This document shows, piece by piece, positions 57,201 to 64,000 of a DNA stretch of 64,000 nucleotides (positions are counted from its first letter, which is position 1; each line of letters starts with the position of its first letter). The position numbers were made by a program, and so were the translations under genes. The notes below the pieces were generated by a model that saw nothing but the letters and a program-made list of their open reading frames with translations, was not told the origin of the DNA and did not search any database. Origin of the DNA: Drosophila pseudoobscura (taxonomy: Eukaryota; Arthropoda; Insecta; Diptera; Drosophilidae); contig NC_046683.1 of the NCBI RefSeq assembly GCF_009870125.1, positions 5,456,001 through 5,520,000 of the forward strand, in the 5' to 3' direction.

Positions 57201-60200
57201 ACAAAAATCCACAAAAAAATCAACAACGAAATGAAATGCCAGACTCAAGACTCGAGGTCCAACAAGGGGATGAATAATTAGATTTCTCGGTACTTCTTCT
57301 TTACCACTGCTCTGCGGAGTCCCCTGGCTCGGCCTAATTTCATTGTTTTTACAGTTATTTTGAATGATTCCGTACTCCGTACTCCCCCCCCAGTACCTTT
57401 GCAGCAGCGAGACATGGGGCACATAGAACCAACGTCAAATGAAATGAACAATTTGCCTGAATTTCTTCCCATTTTCCATTTCCATTTTCCACTTTTTTGA
57501 GTTTTTTTTTTTTCGTTTCGTTTTGTGTTTCTTATTAAGTTGAGCGACAGTTGTTTTTATTATTTTTATTGTTTTGTGCCTCCGATCTCCCCCCATTCCG
57601 AATCCCAATCCCCTGCCCTGTTCATGTAAATCAAAACTGACTAATGGCATGCGAAAAACAATAAAAACCCTAAATGAAATAATGAGCCAGGGGACTCCTG
57701 ATCAGGAATTGTAAGACAGGGGGACTTAGGGAAAATAAGTAATGAGAGACGGAGGTCGGAGGTTGGAGGTTGGAGAGGAGAAGACTAAGCGAGCAGAAGG
57801 AGAGGCTACATATATGTATGGATGTGGAAGAGAATGGGGCCATGCATATAGGGAGTCGTATCTCGGTTCGATTAGGGAACATTTTGATGGAGTAGGTCTT
57901 GCACCCATCGTTCTGTTCGGCCATCCCCTATCTGGGGATTTTTAGCACAGCAATTTGCCAATATTTTGCTGTCCAGATAACGGACACTCGAAGGGACACA
58001 AAGAAAAGTTCACCCCGTGTCGGTATGACTGTGTCTGTGTGTGTGTGTGTGTGTCGATGTGGATGTGGATGTGGGTGAGTGGATATAGATGATGCATGGA
58101 GACAAGGACAAGCGCCCTTATCTGTCAACGGTTCTCAGGCTGGACACTGGACATGGACATTGACTAGGACTTGGACTTGATTTGGGTGCGGGTACGGGTG
58201 CGGGTTGAAGTCGGATTCGGGGTCTGGAGACTGGGACAGACGCAGGACGCTGGACGCTGGACGCAGGACGCTCTTTTTAATGTGATTATCTTGTAGCGTG
58301 CATGTTCATGTCGCTTGTCTGTGCCGGACTGTCCACTTTTTCCTCTGCCATCGCCCTTCGATATTTCTGCGTTGGCTTATCGAACAAATTGACAGCCGGC
58401 CGGGGGACAGGCGGTGGAGTAGACTGTTATTCCAGCATCAGTCGATGATTAAAATGATGATGTCAGAGGCGAAAACAAAACAAAACGGGGTCCGCGTTCC
58501 TCGGTCTACAGTGCCGGGACAAGTGCCAAAACTCAACTTTTTACTTGACCACTTCAGACTTGAACGTGGGTCGTGTCCTGTGCGTACTCTCCGGAGACAC
58601 CATATAAAGAATTTCCTCTATTTATATATATTTATGTAGAGAGAGAGAGAGGGGCTGGCAAACAGGGACAATGGGGCAAATCACGGGCATTGCAATCGAA
58701 TCGGAAATGCCAGGAAAACGAAGCCAATCCAATCCTGGCGAAAAACTTGACTGGAGGGCGAGCACTTAGGCAATAAATTTATGACATTCATTAGAACGTC
58801 AGATTAAGAAATCTCCAGTCTCCAGCTGACGCCAGTAGCAGCAGACCCCAAAAAAAGGACAACTAAATCGAACGAAATCCAAGCTGCTGCTCCTGCTCCT
58901 GCTCCTGCTCCTGCCCCTGCTGCATCCCTTAGACTCCTTCCCTTGCCTACGTCTGTACTTCTGTGAAGTGGATTTCCTTGCCTATCTTGCCTCCAACTTT
59001 CCCGCCAAGCAACAGGCTCAAATGGGAACAGGAAGAGCATGGGAAGCTGGCGAAGGAACTTGAGTCGAAGCTGGTGAAGGAGTAGCTGAAGAAAATGGAT
59101 AAAGATTTGGAATATGAGGAAGAAACCTGGAAAGGAAAACTACCGAAGATCACTGAGAAGGAGGGGAAGTCGGGAAAGAGGAGCTAAAGAAGGCATCGGG
59201 CTAATGAGCTGGAGAATACTGTGCTTATGGAGGAAATCCTTGTAGATCGGATTGTTTAGCACCTAGCCTTCATCATCACAAGTCCTAATGTGTCCAATCC
59301 CTTTAGGACAGCTTCCTGTCTTAGGTTGAAGCTTATCTTTGCGCTGCTGCTACCTTGTACCGATTAGTTCCGATTTGATAGTCCGCGGGACAGTCCGGAA
59401 CAGCGCCCAAGCCTTACCAATTGGAGTTCCGTGATATTGAAAGTGACTTTAAAGTCAGCCACAGCTGTGCTCTCCCTTGGCCTCCATCTTCCGTCCAGGT
59501 GGTTTGAGTGCGTTGCGGCTGGGGCTTCATAATTAAGTATGCGGTTAGCGGGCCCACCAGCGCCGGACGGGATGGGACGGCGGCAGGAGCAGGAGCGGGA
59601 GCAGGAGCAGGGCGTTGGGTGACTGCACCGCGGTGTAGTGGGTGGTGCGGGAGATATGCCGCGTACACAACAACTGTCACCGCTGGGGCCGCTGCCAGTG
59701 GCAGTGCCTTTGGGACACGACTCGCGCCAGGATTTATGTGCACGACAAACAAACGACCACCGCAGGACAAGAAAGCGCTTAAGAAGTGCCCTGGCCTTCC
59801 GAGAGGGTGGTGGGTGGCTACGGGGGCTGGGGTGGCGCGCAACAATCCAAACAGCTGCGAAAGAGACAACAACTGCAGGAATATCGACCAGCATAGACCA
59901 CAGAGATACGCAGACCCACCACAGTCCACAGTCCGCAGTCCCACAGTCCCACAGCCAAGGTTGTTTTGGAAAACCAAGTTATTTAGCCACGGAATCGAAT
60001 GAAATGTCGCGCTGTGCCTGTGCCCCCGCTACCTCTCTGGTGGCGTTCCTCCGCTCCCCACCCCACCCCTTAATGCTCCTTCCCACCCGTTGGCGATGCG
60101 ACGCTGCGTGCAAATCGTTTGCGGTACCCGCTCGACATTTGGGACACATTTACCAAAAACATTTTACGTATTCAGAAGGAAAGTTTTGTTGCTGTTGTTG

Positions 60201-61560
60201 CTGCCGATGCCGCTGCTGCGGCCGCTGCCAATGCGGTTGTTGTCGCCGCCTTCGACTGCCCCCAGCCCCCAGCCCCCCCAGTTACTGTCCCAGGCTCTAC
60301 GCCAGCTCCTGCCCCACTCTGCCGCCCTTGTTTGCATTTCGCATTTGGCTTTGCTGTGCGCCAAGTGGCAAGTTGTTGTCTTCATAACGCGCTGTCCTCC
60401 TCCTCGTCCTCGTCCGCGACTCCGTCCCCGTTTTCATCTTTATCGTAGTCGTCTTCTTCGTTGCCGCTGGCTGTCGCGCATACCAGTTCGAAACAAAACC
60501 AAAAACTTTAACAAGAACCAGAAAAAATAAAGACAGAAAAAAAGAAAGGCCCAGTGTCAGGGGCCGAAGCTTAAATCATCCAATGACAGCTATATAGAAG
60601 CACGATTTTATAGAAATGCTGGAGAAGAAATTTCCACCACAACTTCTGAAGTTGCTTTGGTTTCTTTTCAAAGATGATCGATGTTTTCCAACAACTAAAT
60701 TGTACAACATTTTTAAAAACTACTTACCACTCGAGATTCCAAAGACTAATTTTCGTTACAAAATGAGACTCGTCAAGCCATTAAAAAGTACACAAAATAT
60801 ATATATATATATATATTCTTAATTTGGCCACAAAAAGTGGCAACGTTTTCCATAGTGCGTCGTTTAGAACAATGCAAGAAATACTTTAAGAATTATGCCC
60901 CGAAATGAGTGCTACAGAAATTTAACAAATGACAAGAAAACGTCTCAATTAGCCAGAGAATCCGCAGGAAAGAGATGGCGCGGGAAAAAGACAAAATAAA
61001 TGTATGATGATGATGATGATGTTGTTGCTATTATGCAGATTTCTTGATGATGTCTATATGAAAAACACGCACACTCACACACGCACACGCACACACATGC
61101 ACATGTACAGCTAAACATGTGTGTCAAAGAGAGAGTGGAAGGAGGGAGCGCGCGCACACACAATTCAAAATACATAAATAAAATATACACACAAATACGC
61201 GTAACGACCTCATTAGCATAATAACGGTAAGTAATGGAAGAAAAATACCATTAAACAACACTTTATGACTTTCTTTCGCACACACACAGACACAGGCGTT
61301 GTGTCTGTAAATCTCAGCCTTAGAGGCTCTCAGCATGTGCGACGCCTAATCAACTGAAATCGGCATTGTATCCCAGGAGGAAGGAGGAAGGAGAGGCATG
61401 ACTTCGCTGGGAACATAAGATACTGCCCGGAATGATTCCGTTTAAGACGTTTGCTCGCTGTACATATCCTACCCAAGGGTATTTAAAAATCTGAAGGGAA
61501 TCTTAAGAAGCAACTGGAAATTCATTGAAAATTTTGTAGAGTTTTCGGTTTCCAAACGAA
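54241..61560. other. non-coding region, repeat-rich
   Basis: About 7.3 kb without a supported gene. It holds G-run clusters (56184-56210), GGACTTGG/CTGGAC minisatellites (58140-58275), GCTCCT repeats (58880-58920), a GT tract (58030-58055) and a GC-rich island (59400-60480) with overlapping ORFs in several frames on both strands. The mutual overlap and repeat content argue against coding. A (TA)n tract lies at about 60800-60817. Confidence 0.5.
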
Positions 61561-61581
61561 TATCCAGAGTATCACCCATCG

Positions 61582-62019
61582 ATGCAAACTAAATTTGTGT
61601 TGAGAAAAGACACTGTTTCATTCCATATAAATATATCGACTTCACTTGGTATAATTTTATATCCTCAAGAAACTATTTCAATACAACTCTTTCCTCGACT
61701 GGTTTATGGCGCTTTGGATAGAGGAACAGTTCCGCATAGGGCTCTAATAGAATATAGTTCCATAGAACCGGTTCCTGAATCTATGTGTATTGAACAGAAT
61801 ATCTATACTATGCGATTTCTCAACATAACTAAAAAATATCCCACAGAGGACTGTCACCTAAAGAAATTGAAACTAGTAGAGATAGACTCCTGTGGATTCT
61901 GTAAAATAGAGCAGGAAGCATCGCCATATCTTATCTTATGTGAATGCCCTGCACTATACAAAAGAAGATCTCTTCTTGGCTCGGGTAAAAGTAACTTCTT
62001 AGCTTCATTAAAAGGTTAA
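61582..62019 (+). pseudogene. degenerate non-LTR retrotransposon ORF2 fragment (RNase H/C-terminal region)
   Basis: A 145-codon open frame whose C-terminal part has the cysteine pattern of fly non-LTR retrotransposon ORF2 tails: DCHLKKLKLVEIDSCGFC, then LILCECPALYKRRSLLG. The CxxC...CxCPAL...RR motif and the preceding 'G-H-C-x-L-x-x-L-x-L' block are typical of the I/LOA (Bilbo-like) groups. Residues 55-75 (EYSSIEPVPESMCI) resemble the '(I/F)GPEP..GI' step of the RNase H domain. The roughly 60 residues normally between these two parts are missing, so it is deleted. No reverse transcriptase is nearby. The family call is from memory of motifs and needs a search. Confidence 0.55.
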
Positions 62020-64000
62020 ATATATACATCTATCTATCTACATCTTCGACATAATTCTAGTGGCCAATACAAACGATCAATATGTAGTCGAAGTGCAATA
62101 ATTACTTGTATTTACAATAGAACAATGTTCTAGGATATTCAGTTTTTGCCTGAAATATGGCTGAAAGCCTTCCCTTACGTTGCTGTTGGAATTTTAATTG
62201 GTAAAAATATTTAAAGTCGTTTCCTAAGCGCTAGATGCTCACTATTTAGCTGCAGTGTCTCCGAAGTGCTACCTTTAATTTTCCATTTCCTGGGAAAATC
62301 TCGTCTATCTCAACAGTTTAAATTGCTTAATTTTCAATGGAAATTGTACTCTTTTTTATGTCTTTATTTGCATATTTTTGTATGTTTTTTTTTGTTTTTG
62401 GGCTTTTTCTGTTTTCTTAGCGAATTTATGGGATTTGTCCCGTTTTCTCGTTTTCGTTTGGTTCTCAGGGCTGCAATAATATGTTTAAAGTATGTTAAAT
62501 GATGCTGCGACCTGTCTCAACCCTCTCCAACCCTCCGCAACCCATCCACGGGGTCCTCAACCCCATTCAGCAGGTCCCTTTAGACAGATAAAAGTCGTGC
62601 GCGCCCCCATTCACCCGTCCCACTCCCTTATTTGAAGTCGACCCGCTCGCTTGTTTATTTAGGTCTGAGCTAATAAAAAGGCTTACCATCTCAATAAAAG
62701 TATTTAACACAAGCGTTTTACTACACTTAAACATTATTTTTTTTTTGCTCCACGGCTGCCCTTTTTCAAAAAAGAAAAAAACCTAAGAATTGTAAGTAGA
62801 AAGGGATGGGACGGTGTCTTGGCCTTGGTTTTGGTTTCACTTGCTCATCTTTTGCTCGGGCTGAGGCTCTGCCGGCTGCTCCGGCTCCGGCTCCGGCACC
62901 GGCCTCGACTCTCCATCGGGCTTTGTCTTGGGGACCCCGTCTGGTGGCCATATCGGTGACGGGGCAAGTAGCGCTTTGGCAGAGTAAATCCCTTAATCTA
63001 TGGAAATGCTACGCAATTACCACGACAAGCCCAATGCCGAGGCATGTGACGCGCTCTGGATGCTGAATGCTGAATCCTGAATCCCGAATGCCTCCACTGA
63101 CTGACAGACCCTGACCCTTTCGTCGTTTCGTTTCTCTTTTTTTACGGTCACAGGAGTGGACGTGGCTTTGGTTGCTTTTCCCCCTATATTTATTTTTTTC
63201 TTCGCTTCTTTTTTTTTTGGGAGTGTTTACACAACCAGTTACAAAGTGCAGAAGCCACCCGGCTATGTTCCCTTTTCGCGGAGCTTGGCCATACTTGGCC
63301 ATCACTTAGCCCTTTTCTTACAGGCGCCCCGAAGGGCTCGCAGGGGTTGGACCATTGGAGCAGCAGGAGACCCTCACGTACGGGGCCGCACAACAAATCA
63401 AATTTGCATACCAAGTATTATCGGTATCACTCGCTGTGGATGTCGCCGGCACAGTCTCGGTTGTCCGAGTTGATTGGTGATATGCCTCAGGAGGGCTAGA
63501 GGGCTGGGTGGCTGGGTGGCTGGAGAGCTGGAGGGAAGATACTGCTTGACTCTTAGGCCGGGGCTTTAACTCCTTGAAATAGGAAATATTGATTGTTCGA
63601 TCCGGATGGTGTTTGGTTACTGGATTAGCGAAGCAGGAAAAACCTGTCTTGGGGGGGTAACTGTGAGGTAACCCTCGGCTGTTATTAGTGATGGTGCCAT
63701 CCATTAGCCTTACCACTCACCTACTCATCTGTTGCAACGTGCTGTCAGGCACCGGGGTTGCGAAAACTATGCAACAATAATTGCAATTCACGATAATTAT
63801 GATTGATTGATTTCCGGGCTGGAGCATAGATGGTGCTCATAATTGCGAAACTATGATGAGGCCACATCCCAGCACCCAGTTCCCAGTGCCCAGTCCAGTG
63901 CCCTCTCCTATCCAGTCGAGTCTGCTGTCAATGTCCAGCGCTAATGATGAACTGGAAATGTGCCGAAAATGTGATTGCCCCCTGTAGTTGGCAGCGGCAA
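62020..64000. other. non-coding region to the window end
   Basis: About 2 kb. It includes T-rich runs (62360-62430), a CCGGCTCCGGCT repeat (62878-62905) that generates short Ala/Pro-Ala ORFs, and the repeated CAGT-GCCCAGT near 63880. No gene or RNA was recognised. Confidence 0.5.

Noticed and set aside
59364..60387. Overlapping ORFs of 176-249 codons on both strands in a GC-rich island
   Set aside because: Several frames on both strands are open at once, as expected for GC-rich DNA lacking stop codons. Compositions are Ala/Pro/Arg-rich and no motif is recognised.
1..64000. CRISPR arrays, bacterial operons, tRNA or rRNA genes
   Set aside because: No spacer-repeat arrays, no clustered intronless ORFs, and no tRNA B-box or rRNA motifs were seen; introns and UTR structure show a fly nuclear region.

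Overview
The window is eukaryotic nuclear DNA from a Drosophila, most likely an obscura-group species. Most introns I could place are 50-75 nt. CA/GT and GA microsatellites are dense. One gene carries long CAG (glutamine), poly-Asn and His-Pro tracts. Diverged fragments resembling DINE-1/INE-1 (SGM-type) repeats lie at several points. The species call is inference; the gene calls rest on reading the spliced proteins.

Layout. (1) 1-1895: inverted repeat fragments, then the 3' end of the first gene. (2) 1896-5047, minus strand: an eight-exon polycystin-2 channel gene (Pkd2/amo); I placed every splice junction and the frame stays open for 824 residues. (3) 5048-7039: a divergent intergenic region with a repeat fragment and two similar promoter-like blocks; the second (DRE plus Motif-1-like) sits just upstream of the next gene. 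(4) 7040-9463, plus strand: a two-exon mRNA cap-1 2'-O-methyltransferase (CMTR1 orthologue) of 786 residues. (5) 9464-19905: about 10 kb with no firmly supported gene, but with two small spliced candidate genes facing apart at 17330-17594 (minus) and 17662-17941 (plus), and the likely 3' UTR of the next gene. (6) 19906-35967, minus strand: a MYT1/ST18-family CCHHC zinc-finger transcription factor gene of 13 coding exons and about 1,752 residues. A likely 5' leader exon ends at 37888. (7) 39000-64000: about 25 kb with no convincing coding exon, full of simple repeats, with one repeat fragment near 54.0 kb and a degenerate non-LTR retrotransposon piece at 61.6-62.0 kb. It is probably upstream regulatory or intergenic DNA of the zinc-finger gene.

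The three main genes do not form a pathway. Pkd2 is a ciliary/flagellar cation channel, CMTR1 a nuclear cap-modifying housekeeping enzyme, and the MYT1-like protein a neural-type transcription factor. Promoter and intron architecture match: compact housekeeping and testis-type genes on the left, a large regulated gene on the right.

I found no new multi-gene system. The most interesting signals are: the shared intron position in the MYT1-family fingers, together with one finger reduced to its 3' half; the pair of unannotated-looking small spliced genes near 17.5 kb; and the repeated promoter-like block before CMTR1.
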